Position numbers and translations under genes: made by a program. 64,000 bases of DNA from JAHQVK01 sp036788295. Lineage in GTDB: Bacteria > Myxococcota > Kuafuiibacteriia > Kuafuiibacteriales > Kuafuiibacteriaceae. Location of the stretch: assembly GCA_036788295.1 (NCBI GenBank), contig DAIQNR010000013.1, positions 1 through 64,000 of the forward strand. Direction: 5' to 3'. Position 1 is the first letter of the stretch, and every line of letters begins with the position of its first letter. The notes below the pieces were generated by a model. It saw only the letters and a program-made list of their open reading frames with translations. It did no database searches and was not told the DNA's origin. Of this stretch, positions 24,101 to 34,801 are shown piece after piece.

Positions 24101-25278
24101 ATGCCGGTCGGAGTCGAAGAGACGGTGGAGTCGTCCCGCCAAGCGCTCGGCGGGGAGGGCCAGGCGAGCGCCGCCGCTGCGCGGCTGCTCGCGGTCTACC
24201 CGCCCGATTGGGAGGCTTGCATCGACCTCGACGACAGCCCGGTCGTGCTCGGCCGGGCGCCCGATTCGACCGGCATGCCCCCGCTGGTGCACCGCACCGT
24301 GAGCCGCTCCCACCTCCGGGTCGAGTGGGACGCCGCCATCGACGGACACGTCGTGCTCGACCTCGGGAGCCGAAACGGCGCACGGGTCGACGGCCGGCGG
24401 CTGTCGACGGGCTGGGCGCCGCTCTCGAGCGGATCGGTGGTTCGGATCGGTGATCTGCTGCTCGTGTACGAGCGGGGCCGAACGTTGGAGTCCCCCGACG
24501 GGCCCGGGGTGGACCGCGACGCAGCTCCCGGCGAGTCGCTCCCGATGCGATCGGTTCGCAACCGGGTCGCCCGGGCCGCCCCCGACATCTCGCCCGTGCT
24601 CGTCCTCGGGGAGACCGGCACCGGCAAGGAGCGGCTCGCAGCCGAGATCCATCGATTGAGCGGGCGACCAGGCGCCCTGGTCGCCGTCAACTGCGCGACG
24701 CTCTCAGAGACGCTCATCGAGAGCCAGCTCTTCGGCCACGTCAAGGGCGCTTTCACCGGCGCGAGCTCGGATCAGCAAGGCTTGTTTCACGCCGCAGAGC
24801 GGGGGACGCTGTTCCTCGACGAGATCGGAGAGCTCCCGCTCGAACTGCAACCGAAACTGCTTCGAGCCCTACAGGAGCGGGAGATTCGGCCGGTAGGAGC
24901 GAGCCGGACCAAGACGGTGGACGTTCGGGTGGTCGCCGCGACCCACCGCAATCTGCGAGAACGGGCGCTGTCCGGCTCCTTTCGGCAGGACCTGTACGCG
25001 CGCCTCGCGATGTGGCAAGTCGAATTGCCGGCGCTCCGGGACCGACGGGCGGACGTGCTCGCGTGGCTGGACCGCCTGCATCGAGCCTGGCAGCGGCAGC
25101 GGCAGATCGATCATCCGCCACTGTCGTTTTCGGCCGACGTCGCCGAGCGCCTCGTTCTTTCCCCTTGGACGGAGAACTTGCGCGGTCTGGACCGACTCGT
25201 GCACGAGCTCGCCGCCGACGCTGGCGCCCGGGGCCCGCGGCGCATCGAGCAGCTCCCGGGCTGGGTCGAGGCCGAGCC

Positions 25279-25282
<4 letters not shown>
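24101..25282 (+). CDS. FHA-AAA+ sigma54-activator-like protein lacking a DNA-binding domain
   Basis: 393 residues. An N-terminal FHA domain (about 35-130; VVLGRAPDSTG, VSRSHLRVEW, LGSRNGARVDGRRL) reads Thr-phosphorylated partners. A sigma54-activator AAA+ domain follows, with Walker A GETGTGKE, the complete loop GAFTGA (residues 216-221), Walker B LFLDEIGEL and arginine fingers FRQDLYARLA. The protein stops right after the AAA+ lid (RRIEQLPGWVEAEP) and has no Fis-type helix-turn-helix. It overlaps the next gene by GTGA; the partner has the helix-turn-helix but no GAFTGA. It can probably remodel sigma54 RNA polymerase but needs another protein for DNA targeting. Confidence 0.9.
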
Positions 25283-26918
<1,636 letters not shown>

Positions 26919-26919
26919 A

Positions 26920-27573
26920 TCACCGGAGCTGGTGGGGAAATGCGCTCGGGTCCGCCGCGCGCTCGAGCGGCTCGAACCGGTGCGTGGCCGGATCGTAGGC
27001 CCGGACGCGGCCGCTGCCGATGTCGAAGACCCAGCCGTAGATCCGCACCTTGTCGGTGGCAGCGCGCGCCGCCACCGACGGGTGGGTGAAGAGGTTGTTC
27101 ACCTGGGCGAGCACGTTGAGCTCCGAGCATCGGTCGAGCCGCTCGTGCGGATCCTCAGGGGCCCCCTCGGCTTCGAGCACCGCCAGCGCGGTCTGCGCGT
27201 GTCCGACCCACCGCCGGACCGCCGGAAGCTCGGACACCGACGCCGGATCGAGCACCGCCTTCATCAGGCCGCAGCCCGAGTGCCCGCACACGATGATGCT
27301 ATCGACCTCGAGCACCCGCATCGCGTACTCGAGCGTGGCGCTCACCGCGCCGATGTCCGTGCCGTACACGGGGACGATGTTTCCCGCGTTGCGAATGACG
27401 AAGAGCTCGCCGGGACCGGCCTGGGTGATGAGTTCGGGGTCGACCCGGGAGTCCGAGCAGGTGATGAAGAGCGCGCGGGGGTGCTGACCTTCGGCGAGAC
27501 TACCGAAGAGTTCCCGACGGGCCTCATAGGTTGTTCCGATGAATCTTTTGTAGCCTTCGATGATCTGCTTCAC
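26920..27573 (-). CDS. Beta-class carbonic anhydrase
   Basis: A 217-residue zinc enzyme that interconverts CO2 and bicarbonate. Zinc-site motifs are ITCSDSRVDPELI (Cys and Asp) and VCGHSGCGLMKAV (His and Cys). The family segment IRNAGNIVPVYG lies between them. GTG 27573 (VKQIIEGYKRF) is the natural start; longer frames upstream have no conserved residues. It converges on the FHA-AAA+ gene with a 1-nt gap. Confidence 0.92.
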   Translation of the reverse strand: MKQIIEGYKRFIGTTYEARRELFGSLAEGQHPRALFITCSDSRVDPELITQAGPGELFVIRNAGNIVPVYGTDIGAVSATLEYAMRVLEVDSIIVCGHSGCGLMKAVLDPASVSELPAVRRWVGHAQTALAVLEAEGAPEDPHERLDRCSELNVLAQVNNLFTHPSVAARAATDKVRIYGWVFDIGSGRVRAYDPATHRFEPLERAADPSAFPHQLR

Positions 27574-27623
27574 GGCGCGCCAACGGTACCGGAGCGCCCC
27601 CCCCCAGGAAAAGCCCCGATCGA

Positions 27624-28799
27624 CTAGAGAAAGAAGAGACCGGCGAGAGCGACGATCGCGACCGCCGCGATGACCAGCGCCAGCGCCCGAAGCAGGCTGG
27701 ATTGCGGAACTTCGGACGATGGGACCGCCGGAGTCGAAGCCGAACCCGGTTCGGCCCGAGCCTCGAGAGGCAGCGGGGGCAGCGGCAAGAGCTGGGTAGG
27801 CGCTGCCCCCACCGCGGAGGGCTCGTCTACGGCCGTCGTCTCCGCCGTCTCGGTGGTCGCCCCCGCTTCGACCGGCCGGGGGCGCCGGGCCACCCAACCC
27901 CCCGTGGGCAACGGAGCTTCCCGAGCGACCGAGGGCGCGGTGGACAGCCCGTCGAGCAGGTCGTCGGACAAGCGATCGAGCGCGGCGGCGAGCTCGTGAA
28001 GACCGGGTCGCCGCGTAGGCTCGTACGCGAGCGCTCGCTCGAGGAGCGGCCGGAGCGTGTCGGCGGCGGGGTCCGAGAGGGCCAGGGGCGGGACCTCTCC
28101 CCGCAGCTTTCGCTCGAAGATGAGGTCGGTCGAAGCGTCGGTGAACGCGCGCTCCCCCGAGAAGAGCTCGAAGACGAGCTCGGCCACCGCGTAGACGTCG
28201 GTGGCCGGAGTGGAGGCCCGCCCTACGATCTGCTCCGGCGCCATGTACGCTGGGGTTCCGAGCACGACTCCGGCCGCGGTTTGCACGAGGCCGCCCCCTC
28301 GGACCGGCTTCGCGAGCCCGAAGTCCACGACCACCAGGTCCGGCGCCTCCTCCCTGGGGTCGCGTCGAAAGAGGATGTTGTCTGGCTTCAGGTCACGGTG
28401 GATCACGCCGGCTCGGTGCATCGCCGCCACCGCCGCCACGAGCTGAAGGGCTGCGACTCGAGCCTGGGCCGGCGGCAGCGGCGCCCCCCGCAGAGCGCGC
28501 ATGCTCGGGCCTTCGAGCAGCTCGAGCACCAGCGCGATCCGGGGGGGCCGGGTGCTCGAGAACACGTCGAGCACCCGGGCGACGTGTGGGTGGCTCAACC
28601 GGGCGGCGGCTTGGGCCTCCTGCATCATCCTGGCGGCGGCTTCGGGTCGGTCGAGCACGGACAGGGTCGAGACCTTGACCGCGACCGGGGGACCGCCGTC
28701 CGTCGCCCTGGCCCGAAACACCTGGCTGGTGGAGCCCCCCCCAAGCCGCGCTTCGAGCTCGTAGCCCCCGATCCGCTCTCCGACCTCGGCCTCACCCAC
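27624..28799 (-). CDS. Eukaryote-like Ser/Thr protein kinase with C-terminal membrane anchor
   Basis: About 391 residues. The kinase domain spans about 10-275: Gly loop LGGGSTSQVFRA, Lys in VAVKVS, catalytic loop VIHRDLKPDNILF, VDFGLAKP and MAPEQI. A Pro/Ala/Thr-rich linker follows, then one C-terminal helix (LALVIAAVAIVALAGLFFL), so the kinase faces the cytoplasm and the tail is almost absent. GTG 28799 is chosen; GTG 28814 and a longer frame from 28844 are alternatives. It could phosphorylate the Thr residues read by the nearby FHA proteins, but no target is shown. Confidence 0.9.
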   Translation of the reverse strand: MGEAEVGERIGGYELEARLGGGSTSQVFRARATDGGPPVAVKVSTLSVLDRPEAAARMMQEAQAAARLSHPHVARVLDVFSSTRPPRIALVLELLEGPSMRALRGAPLPPAQARVAALQLVAAVAAMHRAGVIHRDLKPDNILFRRDPREEAPDLVVVDFGLAKPVRGGGLVQTAAGVVLGTPAYMAPEQIVGRASTPATDVYAVAELVFELFSGERAFTDASTDLIFERKLRGEVPPLALSDPAADTLRPLLERALAYEPTRRPGLHELAAALDRLSDDLLDGLSTAPSVAREAPLPTGGWVARRPRPVEAGATTETAETTAVDEPSAVGAAPTQLLPLPPLPLEARAEPGSASTPAVPSSEVPQSSLLRALALVIAAVAIVALAGLFFL

Positions 28800-28882
28800 G
28801 CGACCACCGTACACGCGTGTCGCTGTCCGTCGGCGGGCTATCACCTTGACGGGGAGGCATGGACGCTCGGATTCTCCCGACC

Positions 28883-29488
28883 ATGCGCACCCTGCTTCCC
28901 TCGCTCTTCGTGCTCGGCGCCTGCGGGGGCCCGAGCGCGTCGGCGCCCCCGCCTTCCGCCCCCCTCGCCCGAGCGCCGGCGGCCCCCATCGGTGGGTGCG
29001 ACAAACCAGACTCGGGGGAGGAGCTGCGCGCGTCGGACGTGGACGAAGACGGCCGCCCCGAAGTGTGCAAGTACTACCGCGAGTTCGAGGATCCGGCCCG
29101 CCCTGGCCAACGGCGCGCGGTGCTGGTGCGGCAGGCGATCGACGTCAACTTCGATGGGAGAACCGATCTCGTTCGCCTCTTCGACAGCAACGGTGGGGTC
29201 ACGAAGGAGACTTGGGATCACGACTTCGACGGTCGCATCGACGAGGTGCGCACGTTCGAGGGCGGTGTCCTCGTCCGTTCCGAGCGCGACCACAACGGCG
29301 ACGGGCAGATGAGCGTGTTTCGCTACTACGCGGACGGAAAGCTCGAGCGAAAGGAGAGCGACACCAACGGCGACGGGCAGATCGATCGCTGGGAGTACTT
29401 TCGGGATCGAGTGCTCGAACGGGTCGGCGTAGACAAGAATCACGACGGCACCGTGGACACCTGGTCCAGAGCGCCAACCGCCGGCTGA
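28883..29488 (+). CDS. Lipoprotein with Asp-rich calcium-binding-like repeats
   Basis: About 201 residues. The signal MRTLLPSLFVLGACGG has a good lipobox (LGAC). After a Pro/Ala linker come about six repeats of the type DxDxDGxxD (DVDEDGRPE, DVNFDGRTD, DHDFDGRID, DHNGDGQMS, DTNGDGQID, DKNHDGTVD), spaced about 20 residues apart with aromatic residues between them, as in EF-hand-like or thrombospondin-3-like calcium-binding repeats. ATG 28859 is an alternative start. Function is unknown; a surface calcium-stabilised protein is inferred. The neighbouring membrane gene starts 3 nt downstream. Confidence 0.75.
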   Translation: MRTLLPSLFVLGACGGPSASAPPPSAPLARAPAAPIGGCDKPDSGEELRASDVDEDGRPEVCKYYREFEDPARPGQRRAVLVRQAIDVNFDGRTDLVRLFDSNGGVTKETWDHDFDGRIDEVRTFEGGVLVRSERDHNGDGQMSVFRYYADGKLERKESDTNGDGQIDRWEYFRDRVLERVGVDKNHDGTVDTWSRAPTAG

Positions 29489-29491
29489 GCC

Positions 29492-30139
29492 GTGCCGCCC
29501 GATTTCGAGTTCGGCTGGTCCCCCGGGATCGGGGACCCAACCCCGATGGGGTGGTTCACGGTCGTTGCGTACCTCGCCACCGCTGGTCTCGCCGCGGCGT
29601 GCTACCGAGCACAGAGCCAGGACCGGCTGGGACCGGCCGAGACGGACCCGGACGCGACCCTCCCCGACCTGCGGTTCATCGAGGCGGCCAAGAGGGCCCG
29701 CCGCCGAGCCTTCGCCTGGGCCGGATTCACCTTGGTGCTGGTCGCGCTCGGCATCAACAAGCAACTCGACCTGCAGAGTCTCGTGACCGAGACCGGTCGA
29801 TGGCTGGCCCATCGGGGCGACTGGTACGAAAACCGATCCCAGGTCCAGGTCGTGTTCGTCTTGTCGGTCATCGCGACCGGAACGATCGGGCTCGTCACCG
29901 GCATCGTGATGCTCAAAGGCGAGCTCGAGACGCTGGGCGTGCCCCTCCTCGGGATGGCGCTGGTGCTGGTGTTCGTGGCCGTCCGGGCTTCCAGCCTCCA
30001 GTATGTGGACCAGCTTATAGGGTGGCAGCTCGCTGGGTTCAGGATGAACTGGGCGCTCGAGCTCGGCGGGATCTTCATCATCGCCGCCGGCGCCGTTTTG
30101 GCGCTGCGGCGGGCCCGGCGTCAGAGGCCGCTCGAATGA
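29492..30139 (+). CDS. Polytopic membrane protein, unknown function
   Basis: A 215-residue protein with about five hydrophobic helices (WFTVVAYLATAGLAAACY, AFAWAGFTLVLVALGIN, VVFVLSVIATGTIGLVTGIV, LLGMALVLVFVAVRA, GGIFIIAAGAVLAL). A conserved-looking polar segment (NKQLDLQSLVTETGR) lies after the second helix. I do not recognise the family. GTG 29492 follows the lipoprotein stop by 3 nt, so the two are probably co-expressed. Its end overlaps the convergent M23 peptidase gene by 19 nt. Confidence 0.65.
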   Translation: MPPDFEFGWSPGIGDPTPMGWFTVVAYLATAGLAAACYRAQSQDRLGPAETDPDATLPDLRFIEAAKRARRRAFAWAGFTLVLVALGINKQLDLQSLVTETGRWLAHRGDWYENRSQVQVVFVLSVIATGTIGLVTGIVMLKGELETLGVPLLGMALVLVFVAVRASSLQYVDQLIGWQLAGFRMNWALELGGIFIIAAGAVLALRRARRQRPLE

Positions 30140-30978
30140 ACCTCGGCGGAAAGCAGCGGTTCGGGGTCCACGTACAGACCCCGGCGCGGTCCTCCCGAGC
30201 TTGGCTCGGCTTGCACGGCGATGCCGAGGTGAAGGTGGGGCCCGGTGACCCGGCCGCTCTTGCCGATCGCGCCGATGCGCTGCCCCGCCTCGACCCGCTC
30301 CCCCGCGTTCACGTCCCGTCGAGACAGGTGAAACGAGAGGCTGAACAGACCACCGCCGTGGTCGATCACCACGGTCTGGCCGCTGTAGAATCGGTCGCTC
30401 GACAGCGCGACCCGTCCCGGGAGCACCGCAAACACCGGATCGCCGACCTTTCCCCGCAGATCGAGCCCGTAGTGCCGGCTCTTCACCTCGCCGTTGAACG
30501 TCCGCGCCACCCCGTATGGTGAGGTCCGGACCGGGCTCTGGACCGGGGGGACCGCCCGCGTCTTCGTCGCCGGGCCGGTGGGCGGACGGGCCCAGACCGC
30601 GGCCATCGCCAACCGCTCTCGCTCGATCCGGCGGAGCCGCGCCGGGGGTGGGGTCCGGTCGGTGAACTTGGGGGCGACCGAGAGCTTCGTCTCCCGAAAC
30701 GCGCGCTCCTGAACTTGGATGTGGCCGACCACCTGCTCGTCCACGAAGACCGGGGTCGCTCCGGGAGCGGCTTCGATGGGCAAGGCCACCGGCCCCTCGG
30801 CGCCGTCGGGACCAGGCCACAGAACGAACCGGTGGCCGAGCACGTCGACGGCGACCGTGCTGCTCGCCCCGGCGAGCCGCAACCAGACCAGGTCCCCTGG
30901 GCGGGGATCGCTCGGCCAGCTGTCGAGCCCGCCATCGGCGGCGGCGCCGAGCAGCAGCAGGGCGACGAGGCCGCTCAC
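30121..30978 (-). CDS. M23/LytM-family metallopeptidase
   Basis: A 285-residue exported protein. A short signal (LVALLLLGAAADGG) is followed by a beta-rich N-terminal region and a C-terminal LytM domain with zinc motifs RHYGLDLRG (HxxxD) and GPHLHLGIAV (HxH). Such enzymes cut peptidoglycan cross-links or, when degenerate, activate amidases; here the zinc ligands are present. The GTG start overlaps the metF stop by GTGA, making it the last gene of a six-gene operon. Confidence 0.85.
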   Translation of the reverse strand: MSGLVALLLLGAAADGGLDSWPSDPRPGDLVWLRLAGASSTVAVDVLGHRFVLWPGPDGAEGPVALPIEAAPGATPVFVDEQVVGHIQVQERAFRETKLSVAPKFTDRTPPPARLRRIERERLAMAAVWARPPTGPATKTRAVPPVQSPVRTSPYGVARTFNGEVKSRHYGLDLRGKVGDPVFAVLPGRVALSSDRFYSGQTVVIDHGGGLFSLSFHLSRRDVNAGERVEAGQRIGAIGKSGRVTGPHLHLGIAVQAEPSSGGPRRGLYVDPEPLLSAEVHSSGL

Positions 30979-31865
30979 AGCCGCGCGTTCACCCGAATGG
31001 CGCTCAGGATCTCTCGGGTCGAGGGGGACTTGTTGAGGGTGTAGAAGTGGACCCCGGGGGCGCCGCCCTGGATGAGTCCCAAGGCTTGAATGGTTGCGTG
31101 CACGACGCCCAGCTCGCGCACCCGCTCGGGGGTGTCGGCGAGCCGCTCGAGGCGGCTCGTCAAGTCCTTCGGCAGGCTCGCCCCGCACATCGCGGTGAAG
31201 CGCTTGATCTGCTCGACGTTCTGGATCGGCATCAAGCCGGGGATGATCGGGACGTCGATGCCGGCGGCGTGGGCCCGGTCCACGAAGTCGAAGTAGTGGC
31301 GGTTATCGAAGAACAGCTGGGTGACGAGGAAATCGACCCCGGCGTCGACCTTTCGCTTCAGGTGGTCGAGATCCGCCTCCTTCGACAGCGCCTCCACGTG
31401 GCCTTCGGGGTAGGCGGCGCCGCCGAGGCAGATCGCGTCGCCGTAGCGGCCCCGAAGAAAAGCGGCGAGCTCGTCCGCGAAACCGAAACCGCCCTCCGGT
31501 CGTTCGAAGCGCTCGGTCCCGCGCGGCGGGTCGCCCCGGAGGGCGAGCACGTTTCGCACCCCCTTCTCCCGAAGCTCGTCGACGATGTGCGCGATCTCGT
31601 CGCGGCTCGACCCCACGCAAGTGAGATGGGCCATCGCGTCGAGGGAGAGCTCCTGCTGGACCCGGTGGGTCAGCTCCACCGTCTTCGCCCTGGTCGAGCC
31701 GCCCGCACCGTAGGTAACCGACACGTATGCCGGCTCCAAATCCCGGAGCTCCTCGAGCGCCTGCCACAGCGACGCCTCGCCCTCGGGGGTCTTCGGCGGG
31801 AAGAATTCGAAGGAGAACAGGGGCTGGCCGGCGCTGAGCTTTTCACGGATGAACACGGCCTCCAA
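30975..31865 (-). CDS. metF: Methylenetetrahydrofolate reductase
   Basis: A 296-residue FAD enzyme that reduces 5,10-methylene-THF to 5-methyl-THF for methionine synthesis. Motifs are FSFEFFPPKTPEGE, VSVTYGAGGS, NVLALRGDPP, GGAAYPEGH, FLVTQLFFDN and IPGLMPIQN. The length equals bacterial MetF. The reading frame opens with TTG 31865, and GTG 31856 nine bases on is equally plausible; a GGAGG lies just there. It overlaps the M23 gene downstream. Confidence 0.95.
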   Translation of the reverse strand: MEAVFIREKLSAGQPLFSFEFFPPKTPEGEASLWQALEELRDLEPAYVSVTYGAGGSTRAKTVELTHRVQQELSLDAMAHLTCVGSSRDEIAHIVDELREKGVRNVLALRGDPPRGTERFERPEGGFGFADELAAFLRGRYGDAICLGGAAYPEGHVEALSKEADLDHLKRKVDAGVDFLVTQLFFDNRHYFDFVDRAHAAGIDVPIIPGLMPIQNVEQIKRFTAMCGASLPKDLTSRLERLADTPERVRELGVVHATIQALGLIQGGAPGVHFYTLNKSPSTREILSAIRVNARL

Positions 31866-31899
31866 AGTCGCGAACCGCCCCCGGCCCGGTCAAGGAAAC

Positions 31900-32910
31900 T
31901 CAGCGCCGCCGCCAGATGAAGCCATCGAGCACGTAGTGGGTGACCTGGGGGACGGCGAGCGCGGCCGCCGCGACGGCCACCGCAGCGTCGGGCAGCTCGA
32001 GCGCGGCGCCGAAAAACAAGCCGGCTCCGTCGCCGCCGACCAGGCGATGCCACCCGATCTCCTCGATGACGGCCAGGCCGAGCAGCACCCCGAGGAACCC
32101 GGCCACGCCGCCCACCGGACGAGGTCGCGCGGTGATGAAGACCAGGCCGAAGTACGGCACCCCGTGCAGCAGCACGTTGGTGACCGTGAACGCCCAATCG
32201 GAATCGGTGGCCACGATCCCCACCCCCCAGCACACTGCCGTCCCGAAAACGACGACCCACTTGCCCGGGCGCACAGGGCGCCCAGCGCGGGTGCGGACCA
32301 CCTGCCGGGCTGCATAGGCGGCCCACAGCCCGAGGTAGGGGACGAGCAGGGGGTCTACCCACGCCGGCGAGACGAGGCCAGCCACGAAATCGCCGGGGAC
32401 GAACCAGTCGAAGGTTCGAGGCAGATGGGCGTGCCACCAAAGGAGGGGGTAGAGGGTGCCCGCGTAGATGGCCAGCACGTCGAGTTGGCGGTCGAGCGGC
32501 TCGAGGTCCGGGTCCTTTCGATGGTACAGCGCAACCCAGCCGTACTGCTGTCGGACGAAATGAAAGACCGCGAGGTAGGCGAGCACGGTCCAGAACGTAG
32601 CCAGGCCATGGAGGGCGAGCGCGGCGCCGCCGACGAGCGCGAGCACCGGGACGATCGCGAAGAGCCGACCTCGGCGGGCTCGCTCGACCGGGTCGAGGTA
32701 GGTGCGAAACAGGGTCGCCCAGACGTGGGCGACGTCCACCCCGAGCACGAGCACGATCCACATCGGCAGCGGGGTCTCGCCCCGAGGCGCGAGGTAGGGA
32801 CCGAGCGGCACGAGGAAAAGCGCGACCACCGCCGGAGCGAGGAACATCCACAGGTCGAAGCGCGGGGACACGAGCCAAGCCCCGCCGTCGCCGCCTCGCG
32901 CGCCGCTCAC
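31900..32910 (-). CDS. Polytopic membrane protein, unknown function
   Basis: A 336-residue protein with about ten hydrophobic helices and conserved-looking His and Trp residues in or near the membrane (VDVAHVWATLFRTYLDP, VFHFVRQQYGWVALYHRKD, VTNVLLHGVPYFGLVF, GWHRLVGG, THYVLDGFIWR). The His pairs suggest metal or heme contact, but I do not recognise the family. GTG 32910 overlaps the stop of the FAD oxidoreductase gene by GTGA, so the two are probably translated together and may act as a membrane redox pair. Confidence 0.7.
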   Translation of the reverse strand: MSGARGGDGGAWLVSPRFDLWMFLAPAVVALFLVPLGPYLAPRGETPLPMWIVLVLGVDVAHVWATLFRTYLDPVERARRGRLFAIVPVLALVGGAALALHGLATFWTVLAYLAVFHFVRQQYGWVALYHRKDPDLEPLDRQLDVLAIYAGTLYPLLWWHAHLPRTFDWFVPGDFVAGLVSPAWVDPLLVPYLGLWAAYAARQVVRTRAGRPVRPGKWVVVFGTAVCWGVGIVATDSDWAFTVTNVLLHGVPYFGLVFITARPRPVGGVAGFLGVLLGLAVIEEIGWHRLVGGDGAGLFFGAALELPDAAVAVAAAALAVPQVTHYVLDGFIWRRR

Positions 32911-34463
32911 CGAGACACCCGGGCGGCGACGTGGGCCGCGGCGGCGAGACCGTGGGAGAACGCCTCTTCGAACAGCCCAACCCCGGACAGGTCCGCGTGG
33001 GCAAACGCGATGGGACCGCGCGCGGCCGGCGGGGCTCGGCGCCGGGCCCCGGGGCTGGGGATGGCCATGGCGTGCCCCCACCGCCGAACGTCCACCCTCG
33101 TCGCGCACGCCCTCAAGTCAGGGTGGGCCGCCTCGAGGTCGGACAGGACCAGATCCGCGGCTTGGCGCCAGTCGAGCGCGAGCAGGTCCCGGCGAGCGGC
33201 AGCCGGGTCGGCGTCCACCCTCGGGAGGTACCAGGTCCACACCGTAGGACCCACCGGAGGGCCGCGCTGGTGGGTGGCGACGACGTAGCCGAGCGAGCGG
33301 CTGTCCCGAAGGACGTTGTCCCACGCCGCCTCCGGCCCCCGGGGGCGGCGCGCGAGGTGGAGGTTCGCGACGAGCCAAGCGCTCGTCTCGGGGACGTCCT
33401 CTCGATGCTCTTCCACCACCCGCGCTCGCACGAAGCTGGGGAGGGCCACGACCGCGGCGTCGGCTCGCCACCGCTCCTCGGTCCCGTCCGGACGCCGCGC
33501 GCACACGAGCACCCGCCCCGCCTCCTCCGCGACCCGGGTCACGAGCCGCTCGGGCAAGACCGGCGCGGACTGGGCGAGATGGCGCACGATGCGGAAGTTG
33601 CCGTCGGGCCACGTGAGAAACGGGGCGCTCCGGTTCGACTCGGGGTCGAGCCGCGCGGCGTGGTAGTGGACCCCGAACCAGGCGCTGGTCTGGTCGGGGC
33701 GCGCGCCGAAGTCATCCCTGGTCGCGTAATCGACGAGCCATCGAACGTCGGGCCCCACAAAACGCTCCCGCTCGAGCCAAGCGGCGAAGTCGAGGTCATC
33801 GAGAGCGAGCAGCGCCGGGTCTTCGCTGCTCGCCGCCACCGGGAGGGTGAAGGCCGGCCGGCCATCGGCCCCACGGGTCCGGGCGAAAGCCTGCATGCGG
33901 GCCGAAAACCGGGCCACTTCGCCGTCCCCGCCCGGGGCGATGCCCGGGAACAGCCCCGGCCGCCACTCTCCGTCGGCGAACATTCGCTCCTGGGGTTCGG
34001 CGGCGAGCACATGCTCGGCGTACGCCGGCTGCCCCCGCTCGCCCCGGCCGGTCACGGCGCCCATCTCCTCGAGCAAGGCCACGAGCTCGGGCTGGTCCAG
34101 ACTGGGCGCGGGCAGGTAGTGGGCCCCCCAAGGGTAGCCGCCAAACGGCCCCGGCGCCCCCACCGCGGTCCCGCCCGGGGTGGGCTCGAGTTCGAGCACG
34201 ACCACATCGGAGACCTTCGCCCGGCGCAGCGCCCACGCCGCCGTCAGCCCGGCGACGCCGCCGCCGAGCACGACGACCCGAGCGGTTTTGGGGATGACCT
34301 CCCGCGGGGGCGGGAGCTCGCCCCGAAGCTGGTGGCCAAACCGGAGCGAAGGGTCCACCAGGCTGCCGTCCACGTCGAGGCTCGGCGTCTTGCGGCACGA
34401 CGCAGCAAGGGCCGCCGGCGCGCCGAGCAGGGCAGCCAGGATCTCGCGGCGGGTGCTCGACAC
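32907..34463 (-). CDS. Tat-exported FAD-dependent amine-oxidase-like oxidoreductase
   Basis: 518 residues. The N-terminus has a twin-arginine motif (SSTRREILAALLG) and a hydrophobic stretch ending AASC, so it is probably exported folded and possibly lipidated at that Cys. The FAD-binding dinucleotide fold is VVVLGGGVAGLTAAWALRR, with the downstream Glu in VVVLELEPTPGGTA. The rest resembles flavin amine oxidases, ending with a typical late FAD segment (AFAHADLSGVGLFEEAFSHG). Substrate unknown. GTG 34463 lies 5 nt after the small lipoprotein gene. It overlaps the membrane protein gene, a likely partner. Confidence 0.82.
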   Translation of the reverse strand: MSSTRREILAALLGAPAALAASCRKTPSLDVDGSLVDPSLRFGHQLRGELPPPREVIPKTARVVVLGGGVAGLTAAWALRRAKVSDVVVLELEPTPGGTAVGAPGPFGGYPWGAHYLPAPSLDQPELVALLEEMGAVTGRGERGQPAYAEHVLAAEPQERMFADGEWRPGLFPGIAPGGDGEVARFSARMQAFARTRGADGRPAFTLPVAASSEDPALLALDDLDFAAWLERERFVGPDVRWLVDYATRDDFGARPDQTSAWFGVHYHAARLDPESNRSAPFLTWPDGNFRIVRHLAQSAPVLPERLVTRVAEEAGRVLVCARRPDGTEERWRADAAVVALPSFVRARVVEEHREDVPETSAWLVANLHLARRPRGPEAAWDNVLRDSRSLGYVVATHQRGPPVGPTVWTWYLPRVDADPAAARRDLLALDWRQAADLVLSDLEAAHPDLRACATRVDVRRWGHAMAIPSPGARRRAPPAARGPIAFAHADLSGVGLFEEAFSHGLAAAAHVAARVSR

Positions 34464-34468
34464 GGCCG

Positions 34469-34801
34469 TCAGCGAAAACGAACCGCGGTGCCCCGGTGCT
34501 CGACGCAGCCCCGGAGGAACACCGGCCAAAAGCCAGCGAGGTCAGCGCCTCGGGCCCGGTAGTCGACGATCGCGTCCGCGCCGAGGGCCGCCGCCTTCGT
34601 CATGAGCTCATCGTACACCTCGGTCGGGTCCCAAGGGTCGAGCACTGGGATGATGAGAACCGCCACCCCGCATTGAAGCGTGGACACGGTCCCGAGCACT
34701 TCCACCTCCCCCGGGGCAGAGGGCCGGGTCGACACATGCACCGGCCCCGGGAAGACCTGGCTGGTACAGCCGGTCAAGAGGAGCGCGAGGAACCGCTTCA
34801 T
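34469..34801 (-). CDS. Small lipoprotein, unknown function
   Basis: A 110-residue lipoprotein: MKRFLALLLTGCTSQ has lipobox LTGC. The mature domain (EVEVLGTVSTLQCGV, DELMTKAAALGADAIVDYR) recalls small oligomeric envelope domains with a LGADAIVDYR-like motif, but I cannot name the family. ATG 34801 overlaps the previous stop by ATGA, and its own stop lies 5 nt before the FAD oxidoreductase start. Confidence 0.7.
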   Translation of the reverse strand: MKRFLALLLTGCTSQVFPGPVHVSTRPSAPGEVEVLGTVSTLQCGVAVLIIPVLDPWDPTEVYDELMTKAAALGADAIVDYRARGADLAGFWPVFLRGCVEHRGTAVRFR

